This document shows positions 21,829 to 30,106 of a stretch of DNA of 42,327 nt, in pieces. How positions within the stretch are numbered: position 1 is the stretch's first letter; every line of letters begins with the position of its first letter. The notes beneath the pieces were generated by a model. It was given only the letters and a program-made list of their open reading frames with translations. It was not told the origin of the DNA and made no database searches. Both the position numbers and the translations under genes were made by a program. The stretch comes from Limosilactobacillus avistercoris (lineage in GTDB: Bacteria > Bacillota > Bacilli > Lactobacillales > Lactobacillaceae): the NCBI RefSeq assembly GCF_014836425.1, contig NZ_JACSQW010000016.1, positions 1 through 42,327 of the forward strand. The letters run 5' to 3'.

Positions 21829-21940
21829 TACTTAGCTGATGAGTAATGGTTTCTTAATATTAATCCGAAACACTTTTCTTTTAACCAATTAAAGATTAAA
21901 ATTAGTCGTAATCTAATTTCGGTGAAAGGATTTTGAATAC

Positions 21941-23278
21941 ATGTCATTACGCAGTTCACTTGCTGAAGCAGCTGGTCGTTCAAGCTACTGGTTCCTTCAC
22001 ACCTTTATGAATGGTGGAAGTTCATTACCCGGGAAATTAACATTAAAACTTGATCCCAACATTCTCCAAGCATTCAGCAAAAAGTATGATTTAGTAATTG
22101 TTACTGGTACTAATGGAAAAACCCTTACTACTTCTTTAAGTGTTCGGGTCCTTCGAGAAAAATACGATCAGGTGTTAACTAACCCTACTGGTTCTAACAT
22201 GGAACAAGGGATTGTTACCACCTTTATTACTGCCCCTCGTCCAAAGAAGAAGGGGCTTGCGGTTCTCGAAGTCGATGAAGCAAACGTGGTAAAGGTTACT
22301 AAGTATATCACACCAATTGCTTTTATCTTCACTAATATTTTCCGTGACCAAATGGATCGCTACGGTGAAATCTACACAACCTATAAAAAGATTCTTAACG
22401 GGGTTAAGCTTGCTCCTAAAGCAACAATTATTGCTAACGGTGACGAACAACTATTTAATAGTCAAGATTTACCTAACCCAATCATTTACTATGGCTTTAA
22501 CCATGAACATCATGAGCCCTTTGATGCCCCAGCCAATACAGACGGCCTCCTCTGTCCCAAGTGTCAGCACATCCTAAAGTATCGGATGCGCACCTACGCA
22601 AACCTTGGTGATTATTTCTGTCCAAACTGTGGCTTTGAGCGGCCTAAGTTAACATATGCCGTCACAAAGATTGACAAACTAACTCCTACTAGTTCAACCT
22701 TTGAACTCGATGGTGAGCAATATACTATCGGTATCGGTGGCCTTTACAATATTTACAACGCCTTAGCTGCATATGCTCTTGGAAGGTTTCTCGGAGTTAG
22801 CCAATTTCAAATCAAAGATGCTTTTGAATCTGATGAACGAGTCTTTGGTCGTCAGGAAGTTATTAACGTGGATGGTAAAGAAGTCACATTAATCTTGGTT
22901 AAGAATCCGGTTGGTCTTAACCAAGTTCTTGATATGATTGAAACCGATCCCCAACCATTTAGTTTTGCTTTTCTCCTTAATGCTAACTACGCTGATGGAA
23001 TTGATACGAGTTGGATCTGGGATGGAAACTTTGAAAAATTGATCGAACATAATATTCCCCAATACATGACTGGTGGCGAACGTTATAAAGATATCACGAC
23101 ACGACTTAAGATGGCCGGAGTAGATAATATGTGGCACGAGCCTGACTTAACCCAGGTAATTGGTAAGATTAAAGAAATGCCAACAAAACATGTTTATATC
23201 CTAGCTACCTATACTGCTGTTCTTCAACTACGAAAGCAATTAGCTGAAAAGGGCTATATTAAGGGAGGAATGGACTAA
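21941..23278 (+). CDS. murT: MurT, lipid II isoglutaminyl synthase ligase subunit
   Basis: 445 residues. A Mur-ligase-type ATPase that, with GatD, amidates the alpha-carboxyl of D-Glu in lipid II to D-isoglutamine. ATP loop VTGTNGKT is at about 54-61, and the middle domain contains the DUF1727-type zinc ribbon with two CPxC pairs (CPKC and CPNC, roughly residues 205-235). The C-terminal DUF1727 region follows (DGIDTSWIWDGNFE). AAAGG lies 11 bases before the ATG. The TAA overlaps the gatD ATG by one base, so the two subunits are translationally coupled. Confidence 0.95.
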   Translation: MSLRSSLAEAAGRSSYWFLHTFMNGGSSLPGKLTLKLDPNILQAFSKKYDLVIVTGTNGKTLTTSLSVRVLREKYDQVLTNPTGSNMEQGIVTTFITAPRPKKKGLAVLEVDEANVVKVTKYITPIAFIFTNIFRDQMDRYGEIYTTYKKILNGVKLAPKATIIANGDEQLFNSQDLPNPIIYYGFNHEHHEPFDAPANTDGLLCPKCQHILKYRMRTYANLGDYFCPNCGFERPKLTYAVTKIDKLTPTSSTFELDGEQYTIGIGGLYNIYNALAAYALGRFLGVSQFQIKDAFESDERVFGRQEVINVDGKEVTLILVKNPVGLNQVLDMIETDPQPFSFAFLLNANYADGIDTSWIWDGNFEKLIEHNIPQYMTGGERYKDITTRLKMAGVDNMWHEPDLTQVIGKIKEMPTKHVYILATYTAVLQLRKQLAEKGYIKGGMD

Positions 23279-23985
23279 TGGCAAAGTATCACCTTAACCT
23301 TGCACACTTATACGGAAACCTCTTAAATACGTATAGTGACGTAGGTAATATCATTGCCTTGCGTTACTATGCTAAACAGATGGATACTGATATCCAAGTT
23401 AAAGTTATTAGTATTGGTCAAGAATTTGATCCGGCAAAATTCGATATTGCCCTTTTTGGTGGTGGTCAAGATTATGAACAGTTTGTTATTTCAAAAGACT
23501 TACCAAATAAGCATGACGGAATTAAGAAGTTTATTGATGATCAAAAGCCACTTCTGGCAATCTGTGGAGGTTACCAGTTACTCGGTAAATACTACGTTGG
23601 GGCTGACGGTGAAAAGATTCCCGGATTAAGTATCCTTCCCCACTATACTCTCAGTCAGGATCATAATCGTTTTATCGGGAATATCACTATTAAAAATGAA
23701 CAAACTGGGGATGAATACCACGGTTTTGAAAACCATAACGGGATGACCTTCTTAGGAAAGGGTGAACGACCACTTGGCAAAGTGATTTCAGGTCACGGTA
23801 ATAATGGTCAAGATCACACTGAAGGAGCGATCTATAAAGAAGTTTACTGTTCCTACTTCCATGGTCCGATCCTTACCCGAAATGGTGAAATTGCTAAACA
23901 TCTCTTACTTACAGCACTTCATAATAAGTACCCAGATGAAGACTTTAGTCAACAAGAAAAATTAATAATTAATCCTACATTTTAA
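23278..23985 (+). CDS. gatD: GatD, lipid II isoglutaminyl synthase glutaminase subunit
   Basis: 235 residues. Class I glutamine amidotransferase domain of the cobyric-acid-synthase type that supplies ammonia to MurT. Nucleophile Cys96 is in LLAICGGYQLLG; the catalytic His195 is in YFHGPILTRN. The oxyanion region FGGGQDYEQ is near 60. Coupled to murT by a TAATG overlap and followed by a strong terminator. Amidated lipid II is needed for efficient cross-linking in Gram positives. Confidence 0.96.
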   Translation: MAKYHLNLAHLYGNLLNTYSDVGNIIALRYYAKQMDTDIQVKVISIGQEFDPAKFDIALFGGGQDYEQFVISKDLPNKHDGIKKFIDDQKPLLAICGGYQLLGKYYVGADGEKIPGLSILPHYTLSQDHNRFIGNITIKNEQTGDEYHGFENHNGMTFLGKGERPLGKVISGHGNNGQDHTEGAIYKEVYCSYFHGPILTRNGEIAKHLLLTALHNKYPDEDFSQQEKLIINPTF

Positions 23986-23993
23986 AATTGAAA

Positions 23994-24028
23994 GAGGCTG
24001 GCGAAGATTTCGCCAGCCTCATTTTTTT
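23994..24028. terminator. Terminator between gatD and the antiporter gene
   Basis: Perfect 12-bp stem GAGGCTGGCGAA/TTCGCCAGCCTC with a three-base loop, followed by seven T on the plus strand. The convergent antiporter gene ends at 24030, and the minus side (TTTCAATTTT) may also allow termination. Confidence 0.95.
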
Positions 24029-24029
24029 A

Positions 24030-25424
24030 TTAAAAGTTAATTCCACCACGGATAATCATTACTAAAGCAAGGAGCCCTGCTACACCAATGACTAACGCAA
24101 TTGCTTTTTCAAACCTTCTCATCTTTGGAGCAGCTAATAAATAAACTGGAATACCGAAAGCAAAGATGATCGCACTTGCAAAAGCATATTCAATCCCTGT
24201 AGCAAAGAGTGTATAAATTGCATACGCTGAGGCAATCAAAGCAACTAATTTGAAGCCCCAACTATAGGACTCCTTAAATGCTAACTTAAGCCCATACAAG
24301 GATGACAATAAGTAAGCTACTAATGTCGTTGTGGTAGCTAATGTATAAGCAATTGTATATGCAGTTTGTAATTGTGGTAAAAGTAAAACAATTAAGATAA
24401 CCTGCATAATCAAAGTATAGACAATTAAGGCAAATCCCGGAACGTTATGCCGGTTAACCAACTTAAACGGTTTCGGCATTGCACTATCCATACTTGTAAC
24501 GTAGGCAATCTCAGGGCCAATCATGAACCAACTTAGAAGAGCTCCTAGAAGGGAAATCAACAATCCCACCTTAATGATCAGTGCTCCCCAAATGCCAATC
24601 ACACTCTTATTAAGGACAGTTGCTAAAGGAACTGAAGATGTACTTAATTCATGTGCCGGAATAATTCCCATTGGTAGCAATGAAACAAGAACGTATAAGC
24701 ACCAGACAATGACAAAGCTAATCACCGTTGCCAAGCCAACTTCTGAATGTTTCTTTGCCCGTCGTGACATTGAAACCGCTGCTTCAATTCCAACAAAGCA
24801 CCACACAATTGTACTCATTGCTTGTCCAATTTGGTGTGAAAGATTCTCTGACCGCCCAGTTGATACCAACACATGGGACCATTGTGGAACACTAAAGACG
24901 TGTGGTTGAAACAGGGTAATTCCAACAATGATTACAAGAATTAAAGGTAGTACCTTGGCAATGGTAATTACAGCATTTAAGATGCTGACCTTTCGAACAC
25001 CCCGCCAGCCAATCCAAGCATAAACCCAAAGGATGATCGATCCACCAATAAAGCAACCAAAAGGTGACAGTGGGTGTGGCAACATACTATTCAAGGTTTT
25101 AAAGAATAAGGAGATAAAGGCAATGTTACCAAAAATTGCCCCTAACCAATAACCCCAAAAGGAATTAAAGCCAATATAATTACCAAAGCCTTCCTTTGCA
25201 TAGGTATAAATACCACCATTAAGATCAGGTTTAACGATCGTTAGCTTATAAAATACTAATGCTAACATTAAGATCCCAACTCCACCAATTAGCCAAGCAA
25301 TCAATGCAGCTAATGGGTTTGCCTTTAAAATAAGGTCGGTAGGACTATTAAAAATTCCACCGCCAATTATTGTTCCAACAATTAAGGTGATTAAGAGGAA
25401 TAGATTTAACTTCTTTTCCTTCAC
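24030..25424 (-). CDS. APC-family amino acid antiporter, arginine/ornithine type (second copy)
   Basis: 464 residues, 12-13 membrane segments. Member of the basic amino acid/polyamine antiporter (APA) branch of the APC family. First-helix motif GTIIGGGIFNSP and the substrate region NGGIYTYAKEGFG and IVWCFVGIEAAVSMSRRAKK are conserved. It follows a second antiporter gene by about 45 bases in the argR transcript, so an arginine exchange role is likely; the exact counter-substrate (ornithine, alanine, other) cannot be told. A GTG at 25424 with GAGG eight bases upstream is preferred; the GTG at 25433 overlaps that ribosome site. Confidence 0.85.
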   Translation of the reverse strand: MKEKKLNLFLLITLIVGTIIGGGIFNSPTDLILKANPLAALIAWLIGGVGILMLALVFYKLTIVKPDLNGGIYTYAKEGFGNYIGFNSFWGYWLGAIFGNIAFISLFFKTLNSMLPHPLSPFGCFIGGSIILWVYAWIGWRGVRKVSILNAVITIAKVLPLILVIIVGITLFQPHVFSVPQWSHVLVSTGRSENLSHQIGQAMSTIVWCFVGIEAAVSMSRRAKKHSEVGLATVISFVIVWCLYVLVSLLPMGIIPAHELSTSSVPLATVLNKSVIGIWGALIIKVGLLISLLGALLSWFMIGPEIAYVTSMDSAMPKPFKLVNRHNVPGFALIVYTLIMQVILIVLLLPQLQTAYTIAYTLATTTTLVAYLLSSLYGLKLAFKESYSWGFKLVALIASAYAIYTLFATGIEYAFASAIIFAFGIPVYLLAAPKMRRFEKAIALVIGVAGLLALVMIIRGGINF

Positions 25425-25467
25425 CTTAATCACCTCGCTTGTTTTTTTATTCAGTTATTATAACACA

Positions 25468-26889
25468 TTAACCAACAACAATTGTACCATTGGCAACAAG
25501 CCAAATGGCAACAACACTAAGAATAAGAATTAATACCATAACCCACTTTTCAGCGGCTGACATCTTGCGGTCGTTTTCACGGCAAGCAAGGTAGTAAATA
25601 ATGAATCCAGGAATGAAACTGATGGAAACAAGTAATACTTCTTGCCAACCAGCCAAGAACATGCATGCGAACATGAATGCGGCTGAAAGTAAACCAATTG
25701 TGAATTGACCCCATTCCTTGTGTGCTGAACTGTACTTCATTTGGTAAAGACCAACGAATAAGTAAGAGAACAGGATAGCAGCAGAACAAAGGGAGTATGC
25801 AAATTCATATGCCTTTTCAGTGAAAAGAAGTGAGAAGAGGAAGATTGTTTGCAATACGGCAGTAATCATCAAGGAAGCAGTTGGTGCGTTCTTTGAGTTA
25901 ACCTTTCCCCAAATCTTTGGCATTGCCTTATCATCGGCAACTAACATTGTAGTTTCAGCTGGTAACATAGTCCATGACAACCAGGAAACAATAGTTGAAA
26001 TAATCAAACCAACGTTAATCAAAACTGAACCCCAAGTACCAACAGTATCTTGAAGAACATGACCAATAGCTGGTTGACCCATTGAAGCCAATTGTGCCCG
26101 GTCTAATGCACCGTAAGGCAAGATTGAAATCAATACATAGATAACAACTAAGATACCAAAACTAACAAGTGAAGCTTCACGAGCAGCCGTCAATGACTTA
26201 GCACGACTAGCCATAACAGAAGCACCTTCAACACCGATGAATACCCAGATCAGAGTCATCAAGGTACCCTTCATTTGTTCCCAAACAGAACCAGTAGTGG
26301 TTCCCTTTGAAGCGTTGTTAGCAACACGGCCCCAGAAGTCAGCGGTGAACATTCCGGCCTTGAAGCAAACAATCATGATAATAATGAAGATAACAAGTGG
26401 TAAGACCTTGCAGATCGTACCAATCATGTTGACGAAGGAAGCACTTTCCACACCATTGTTAACAAGGATTGTCAAAAGCCAGCAGAAAACAATTGCAACA
26501 ATGATTGATGGTAGGTTTTGACCACCCTTGAAGGTGGGGAAGAAAGTACCAATTGAACTCATCAACATTGTCGCGAAGGCAATGTTACCAAGCCAAGCAG
26601 AAAGCCAGTATGACCAACCAGAAATAAATTCACCCATTGGTCCGAAACCAGCACCTGCGTAAGAGAAAATCCCAGCAGTTAAGTCTGGACGCTTTTCAGA
26701 TAAGTTGTTCAGTGACAAAACTAACATTAAGAATCCGATACCAACAAAGATCCATGCTAATAGGGAAGGACCAGGTGCGGCAGCGGCTGAAACATCACTG
26801 GTAATCCCAAAGATACCAGTACCAATACAGGAACTAACGATTAGGGCAATTAATTCGCCTTTACCGATTCCTTTCTTTTCGTTTTCCAT
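25468..26889 (-). CDS. arcD: APC-family arginine/ornithine antiporter (first copy)
   Basis: 473 residues, 12-13 membrane segments. APA-type exchanger expected to bring in arginine in return for ornithine, without net energy cost, for the arginine deiminase pathway. Motifs: SSCIGTGIFGITSDVS in the first helix, TAGIFSYAGAGFGPMGEF, and LIWVFIGVEGASVMASRAKS. SD AAAGGGG before the ATG. Begins 13 bases after argR. The C-terminal half has higher similarity to ArcD-like proteins than the downstream copy, by eye. Paralogue of the following gene. Confidence 0.88.
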   Translation of the reverse strand: MENEKKGIGKGELIALIVSSCIGTGIFGITSDVSAAAAPGPSLLAWIFVGIGFLMLVLSLNNLSEKRPDLTAGIFSYAGAGFGPMGEFISGWSYWLSAWLGNIAFATMLMSSIGTFFPTFKGGQNLPSIIVAIVFCWLLTILVNNGVESASFVNMIGTICKVLPLVIFIIIMIVCFKAGMFTADFWGRVANNASKGTTTGSVWEQMKGTLMTLIWVFIGVEGASVMASRAKSLTAAREASLVSFGILVVIYVLISILPYGALDRAQLASMGQPAIGHVLQDTVGTWGSVLINVGLIISTIVSWLSWTMLPAETTMLVADDKAMPKIWGKVNSKNAPTASLMITAVLQTIFLFSLLFTEKAYEFAYSLCSAAILFSYLFVGLYQMKYSSAHKEWGQFTIGLLSAAFMFACMFLAGWQEVLLVSISFIPGFIIYYLACRENDRKMSAAEKWVMVLILILSVVAIWLVANGTIVVG

Positions 26890-26902
26890 CTTTACACCCC
26901 TT

Positions 26903-27373
26903 TTAGTCTAAATGTGAGCTAATGTGTTTCATTATTAAATTGTAAATTACACGTGCATCACTATTGTTCTTGCTAATGATGATTAAAGTATCATTCCCTG
27001 CAATTGTCCCCACAACTTCAGGAATATCTAATTCATCAAACATTCCGCCAAGAATTGTCGCGTAACTTGAATTCAATGCTGTCTTTACAACATTGATAAA
27101 TTGTACGGTTTCGATTGTTCGGACATTATCACGGATTCCCGCATAAAGCCTACTAAAATCATGTTCTGGTGTCAGTTGCAACTGGACATAGTAGGTATGA
27201 CCCTCGCCATCATTAGCTTTAACAATATTAAGCGCATGAATATCACGAGAAATCGTCGCTTGAGTCGTCTCAATCCCCTGTTGGGTTAATAAATCCAGCA
27301 ATTCATCCTGGGTCTCGATCTTGTGATCACTAACCAACTGTTCGATCACCTTTCGTCGCGCCTTACGATTCAT
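26903..27373 (-). CDS. argR: Arginine repressor, ArgR/AhrC family
   Basis: 156 residues. Arginine-responsive hexameric DNA-binding regulator. The N-terminal winged helix carries the DNA-contact residues Ser42-Arg43 in TTQATISRDIHALN. The C-terminal arginine-binding motif reads GTIAGNDT (122-129), where most family members have GTIAGDDT, so the first of the two arginine-contact acids is Asn. Leads the two antiporter genes and follows arcA, so it probably controls this locus. ArgR paralogues are common in lactobacilli; this may be the catabolic one. Confidence 0.94.
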   Translation of the reverse strand: MNRKARRKVIEQLVSDHKIETQDELLDLLTQQGIETTQATISRDIHALNIVKANDGEGHTYYVQLQLTPEHDFSRLYAGIRDNVRTIETVQFINVVKTALNSSYATILGGMFDELDIPEVVGTIAGNDTLIIISKNNSDARVIYNLIMKHISSHLD

Positions 27374-27407
27374 CCTCGTTCACCCCTCATCACAATTTAA
27401 CAACTTA

Positions 27408-27440
27408 ATTATACAACAATGCCGTTTTAGCACAATAAAA
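27408..27440 (-). promoter_or_regulatory. Promoter of argR and the antiporter genes
   Basis: On the minus strand a perfect -10 TATAAT (27408-27413) with a partial -35 TTGTGC 16 bases upstream. It lies just downstream of the arcA terminator hairpin, so argR can be made independently of arcA, with read-through as a second source. Confidence 0.55.
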
Positions 27441-27500
27441 GCAGCAAAAACACTTACCACTGAACTATGAAATCAGTTTCAAAGTGCATTTGCTGCTTTT
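27437..27500 (-). terminator. Long stem terminator after arcA
   Basis: AAAAGCAGCAAA (27437-27448) pairs with TTTGCTGCTTTT (27489-27500), and the inside adds CACTT/AAGTG and ACTGA/TCAGT pairs, giving a long imperfect hairpin. T-rich on the minus strand after the stem. It separates arcA from argR. Confidence 0.8.
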
Positions 27501-27510
27501 TTCAAACTAA

Positions 27511-28740
27511 CTAGTTTTTAAGATCTTCACGTACAATTGGGCAGGACATGCAACGTGGACCACCACGACCACGAGACAATTCACTTGAGCGAACCTCATG
27601 AACGAGAATTCCGTGCTTCCGCAGCAAATCATTAGATACATAGTTACGGTCGTATGTAACAACTTCACCTGGTGCAATTGTTAACGTGTTAGAACCATCG
27701 TTCCATTGTTCACGTGGAGCAACGATTGGATCACCGTTACCAGTAGGGATCAAGTCAATTTCTGGCTTATCTAATACTTCTTCAAGAACCTTTTGAAGGT
27801 CTGTACGGTGTTGGATTTCAATTTCGCCATCCTTACCTGGGTGGAGAATGTAAGTATCAATCTTACCACCATCCAAGATTTGCGGATGAACAGTAAATTG
27901 ATCATAGTTAATCATTGTGAAGACCGTGTCAAGGTGCATCATAGCGTGGTTGTGTGGAATGTGGATAGCAACAACAGTATCGTAGTTGGAGTCCTTAAAC
28001 AAGTTCCGTGCAATATCCATGATTGCATCTGCTGAAGTACGTTGTGAAATACCGATAGCAAATACGTGGTCGGAAAGAACTAATTCATCCCCACCTTCGA
28101 TCCGAGTGTCATGGTAACGATCACGCCATACATGAACACCCTTGTTAGCAAACCGAGGGTTGTGCTTGATAATGTATTCAGTGAACAGTGATTCACGTTG
28201 ACGAGCCTTAAATGTCATGTGGTTGATAGTAATTCCATCACCGATTGAGGCTTGTGGGTCACGAGTGAAGTATGCGTTTGGCATTGGATCCATGAAGAAT
28301 GGGTAGTCAGCATCTTCAGCCATTTCAGCAAGTGAAACGGACTTAGTGTGAATTTCATCCTTCCGTACCCCGGCAATAATCTTATCAACCATTGCTTGAG
28401 TATCCATGCTAAGCAAGTATTCCTTCAAAGCGTCATGAACAGCACCAGCAGCATGGCCGGATTCTGCCAACATCTTTTCAAGGAACTCATCCTTTACTTG
28501 ATCATCTGCCAAAGCTTCAGCAGCCAACTTAGCGAAGTAAAGTACTTCGATTCCTTGGTCCTTTAAAGTCTTAGCAAAGTAATCATGTTCTTCTTGTGCG
28601 ATTGGCAGGTATGGAATGTCATCAACCAGCATGCGGTGAAGAATGTCTGGGTAAACATTTTCAATTTCATGACCAGGTCGATGAAGCATAACTGTCTTAA
28701 GCTTACCAATTTCAGATGTTACGTGAATTGGGCTTTGCAT
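27511..28740 (-). CDS. arcA: Arginine deiminase
   Basis: 409 residues. Hydrolyses arginine to citrulline and ammonia, the first step of the arginine deiminase pathway, which yields ATP and raises pH. The catalytic cysteine is C397 in GGPRCMSCP; the other catalytic blocks [22 protein letters not shown] and HLDTVFTMI are intact. Start at the ATG at 28740 (AAAGGAGTGAG about eight bases upstream); the frame extends to a GTG at 28746. Transcribed alone up to the long terminator, from a promoter with a cre site. Pathway partners arcB and arcC are 10 kb away. Confidence 0.97.
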   Translation of the reverse strand: MQSPIHVTSEIGKLKTVMLHRPGHEIENVYPDILHRMLVDDIPYLPIAQEEHDYFAKTLKDQGIEVLYFAKLAAEALADDQVKDEFLEKMLAESGHAAGAVHDALKEYLLSMDTQAMVDKIIAGVRKDEIHTKSVSLAEMAEDADYPFFMDPMPNAYFTRDPQASIGDGITINHMTFKARQRESLFTEYIIKHNPRFANKGVHVWRDRYHDTRIEGGDELVLSDHVFAIGISQRTSADAIMDIARNLFKDSNYDTVVAIHIPHNHAMMHLDTVFTMINYDQFTVHPQILDGGKIDTYILHPGKDGEIEIQHRTDLQKVLEEVLDKPEIDLIPTGNGDPIVAPREQWNDGSNTLTIAPGEVVTYDRNYVSNDLLRKHGILVHEVRSSELSRGRGGPRCMSCPIVREDLKN

Positions 28741-28781
28741 ATACACTCACTCCTTTTGTGTACTTTCATTTGATTACGTGT

Positions 28782-28813
28782 ATATAATAGCCACTTTTGA
28801 AACCGTTGTCAAA
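28782..28813 (-). promoter_or_regulatory. arcA promoter with overlapping CcpA (cre) site
   Basis: On the minus strand: -35 TTGACA (28807-28812), 17-base spacer, -10 TATTAT (28784-28789). The plus-strand word TGAAACCGTTGTCA (28798-28811) matches the cre pattern TGWAANCGNTNWCA at every position and overlaps the -35 box. Known logic: CcpA bound there represses transcription when good sugars are present. Confidence 0.85.
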
Positions 28814-28868
28814 TTAGTTTTGACGCGGATTTGTGCAATTAAACATCTAGATGAATTTTGACTAAAAT

Positions 28869-28940
28869 TATACAAATTTATATGCAATTAATCCCCGTAA
28901 AATGTATATTCCGTTCGATAAAATTGCATAAAATTGAATA
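28869..28940 (-). promoter_or_regulatory. Two candidate ARG boxes upstream of arcA
   Basis: Two A/T-rich words with the half-site TTGCAT/ATGCAA lie upstream of the arcA promoter, at 28869-28887 (TATACAAATTTATATGCAA) and 28924-28940 (TTGCATAAAATTGAATA). Each resembles the ArgR operator pattern TNTGNATWWWWATNCANA in one half and is partial in the other. Centres are about 55 bases apart. Assignment is by eye only. Confidence 0.35.
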
Positions 28941-28967
28941 ATAATTTCACAAATTTTTTTGAATTGA

Positions 28968-29990
28968 TTAAGCGTTTTCTTTTTCATAAAGGTATGTTGC
29001 AAAAAGTTGATCACGGGCCCATAAATAATCATCATTTTTTGCACTTGGGTGGACCCGATTTGTGAGAACAATCATCCCCTGGTCTTCCTTCTTATCAAGG
29101 ATTAACCACGTTCCCGTAAACCCAGTATGGCTAATTACCAAATGACGATCATTAGTTGCATGAAGTAACTTCCACCCTAAGGAACGGCTATGCTCTCCAG
29201 AAATCAACGTTTGATCCATAAACATCTGATCAACTATTTTTTCCTTTAAAAGGTCATTCAGATTAGTTTCAATCAGTGCCCTGCTATACTTCAATAAGTC
29301 ATCCAAACTGGCAAATAGTCCAGCGCAACCACATTCTTCACCAAGAATGTAAGCCTTTGGATCATGAGCCACTCCCCGAATTAACCCTCGCTGCAGTTGA
29401 ATCTCAGTAGGAACTGCATTTTGAGAAAGTGGCTTGAAGGTTGCCTCGACCATTTTTAAGGGTTCTAATACCTTCTCAGTAATCAATTGTTGGATTGGCT
29501 TTCCAAAAATTCTTTCTGCGATCCAGCCAAGGTACAAGAAATTGACATCTGCATACCTAATTTGACGATTAAAGCTTTCATCAACGTGTTGTTGCGTTAA
29601 ATAAGCCTGCTTTAATTCAGTCGCAGTTAACTCATCGCGGTGAGGAATATAACCACAAATCCCCGATGTATGGGTTAAAAGATGGCGAATTGTTGGACGA
29701 GGATCACTAAATTCCGATAGATATTTCTGCACAGGATCATCGAATGTTATTTTCCCCTCCTGAAGCGCCATCGCAATTACCGGGACAGTCCCAATTACCT
29801 TTGTTAATGATGCTAGATCGTATTGCATTCCAGCACGCAACTGTTGTTTATCAGGCTGAACTTCTGCTAACCCCCTCACTTCTCGATATTCCTGATCATG
29901 ATCAAAAAGAATATAACTAACTCCCGGAACAATTCCCTGATCTACCATTGCATTTAAGCCAACAATTGTTTTTTGATACTGCTGCTTCAT
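28968..29990 (-). CDS. Serine hydrolase, class C beta-lactamase/esterase fold
   Basis: 340 residues, no clear signal peptide, so probably cytoplasmic. Catalytic SxxK is SLTK at 61-64 in QYDLASLTKVIGTVP; the second motif is YADVN at 146-150, the YxN-equivalent with Asp as in many lactobacillar members; the third is HTG in VISHTGFTGTW. LTHTSGICGY is the usual active-site neighbour. Substrate unknown; homologues include esterases and peptidases. Real resistance to beta-lactams is not implied. SD GGAGGAAA before the ATG. Reads towards the arcA promoter with no obvious terminator between. Confidence 0.85.
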   Translation of the reverse strand: MKQQYQKTIVGLNAMVDQGIVPGVSYILFDHDQEYREVRGLAEVQPDKQQLRAGMQYDLASLTKVIGTVPVIAMALQEGKITFDDPVQKYLSEFSDPRPTIRHLLTHTSGICGYIPHRDELTATELKQAYLTQQHVDESFNRQIRYADVNFLYLGWIAERIFGKPIQQLITEKVLEPLKMVEATFKPLSQNAVPTEIQLQRGLIRGVAHDPKAYILGEECGCAGLFASLDDLLKYSRALIETNLNDLLKEKIVDQMFMDQTLISGEHSRSLGWKLLHATNDRHLVISHTGFTGTWLILDKKEDQGMIVLTNRVHPSAKNDDYLWARDQLFATYLYEKENA

Positions 29991-30052
29991 TGATTATTTC
30001 CTCCATCATTATTAATGCACCCTATTGTACCGCAATAATAACTTAACTAAAA

Positions 30053-30090
30053 AATCGCCCAGTCTACCAATTAAGACTGAGCGATTATAT
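30053..30090 (-). terminator. Terminator of the ABC exporter operon
   Basis: AATCGC-CAGTCT (30053-30065) pairs with AGACTG-GCGATT (30074-30086) with one bulge each side; the minus strand continues with six T. It lies 20 bases after the last ABC gene. Confidence 0.85.
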
Positions 30091-30106
30091 TTATCTTTTA
30101 ATCATC

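Noticed and set aside
28968-29990. Beta-lactam resistance gene
   Set aside because: The fold is that of class C beta-lactamases, but there is no signal peptide and the YADVN/HTG motifs fit the esterase/peptidase branch.
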